Made by a program: the position numbers and the translations under genes. Under the pieces are notes generated by a model. The model searched no databases. It was not told the DNA's origin and worked only from the letters and a program-made list of their open reading frames with translations. Shown here piece by piece: positions 63,606 through 64,000 of a stretch of 64,000 nt of DNA (position 1 is its first letter; each line of letters begins with the position of its first letter). Source of the DNA: Symbiodinium kawagutii (taxonomy: Eukaryota > Sar > Dinophyceae > Suessiales > Symbiodiniaceae); assembly GCA_009767595.1 (NCBI GenBank), contig VSDK01001933.1, positions 89,879 through 153,878 of the forward strand, read 5' to 3'.

Positions 63606-64000
63606 TTTAGCCACCATGGTTGGTTGATGGTTGAGTGGTAGGTTGATGGCACGGTGTTGAGTTATAGGTTGATGGTTGAGAATGATTTATTGCGAAGTTA
63701 AAAGATTGCTTGACCAACGATCATCACCATGATCATGATGGCCGGTTCATTGGTAGCTTTGAGAACGACTCATGTTGGGACCGGTCAGTCTGTTCATACT
63801 GAGTGAAATGGCTGATAATGATGGTTGATGATAAGGATAGTAGCCAGCAGTTTTTGGGCATATGCCAATGTAGGTGTATTCCGGAATAAAAATGGTTGAT
63901 TATTAATGATCTCATTTTTTGGTGAACAGGGTGAAAGCACATGTTTCATGATGGTCCATTATCCTTTATCTGCCAGAAAAGGTTGACTGGACAATCTACA
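63606..64000. other. No gene supported
   Basis: TGGTTGATGG/TAGGTTGATGG words at the left, then AT-rich sequence to the end of the window. Confidence 0.4.

Overview
The window looks like nuclear DNA of a dinoflagellate, most likely a Suessiales/Symbiodiniaceae-type genome; I cannot name the species. The reasons are an AT-rich background made of short degenerate words and many triplet repeats, very small GC-richer exons (about 40-130 bp) separated by introns of 0.2-11 kb, splice junctions of the AG|G type with occasional GC and GA donors, all credible exons on the plus strand, and a full-length dinoflagellate-style Ty1/copia retrotransposon. There are no bacterial operons, CRISPR arrays or rRNA genes, and I found no tRNA gene.

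Layout. 1-9.3 kb: scattered candidate exons ending in a terminal exon with a stop at 9297. 11.1-24.3 kb: a multi-exon gene of unknown function (gene A), assembled from phase-compatible exons. 25.7-49.2 kb: a gene for a protein phosphatase 1 inhibitor-2 (IPP-2/PPP1R2/Glc8-like) protein. It is recognised by three family motifs in order on separate exons (SWDE + [30 protein letters not shown]); a 13-exon, phase-consistent model gives about 328 residues. 49.65-50.9 kb: a possible next gene. 56.7-62.8 kb: further plus-strand exons of one or more unrecognised genes. The whole set reads as a one-directional gene cluster.

The last IPP-2 intron (37628-49100) holds a 9,688-bp copia element (39221-48908) in sense orientation. 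It has identical 105-bp terminal repeats, a 6-bp target duplication CTATTA and a primer-binding site resembling the 3' end of initiator tRNA-Met. It encodes Gag with a zinc knuckle, an aspartic protease, a cytosine-methyltransferase-like Rossmann domain, integrase, reverse transcriptase/RNase H, and a long C-terminal extension (hydrophobic segment, KKRKV signal, coiled coil, Cys/His cluster). The coding region is split by three successive -1 frame offsets although the LTRs are identical.

Between genes and inside introns lie several short inverted-repeat element families (three MITE-like families with about 11 copies, one 345-bp foldback element), a 64-bp satellite inside a 1.5-kb degenerate array, a 238-bp tandem duplication, and many microsatellites. 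Exon calls are by eye from codon-like composition, splice sites and phase; exons without family motifs are tentative.
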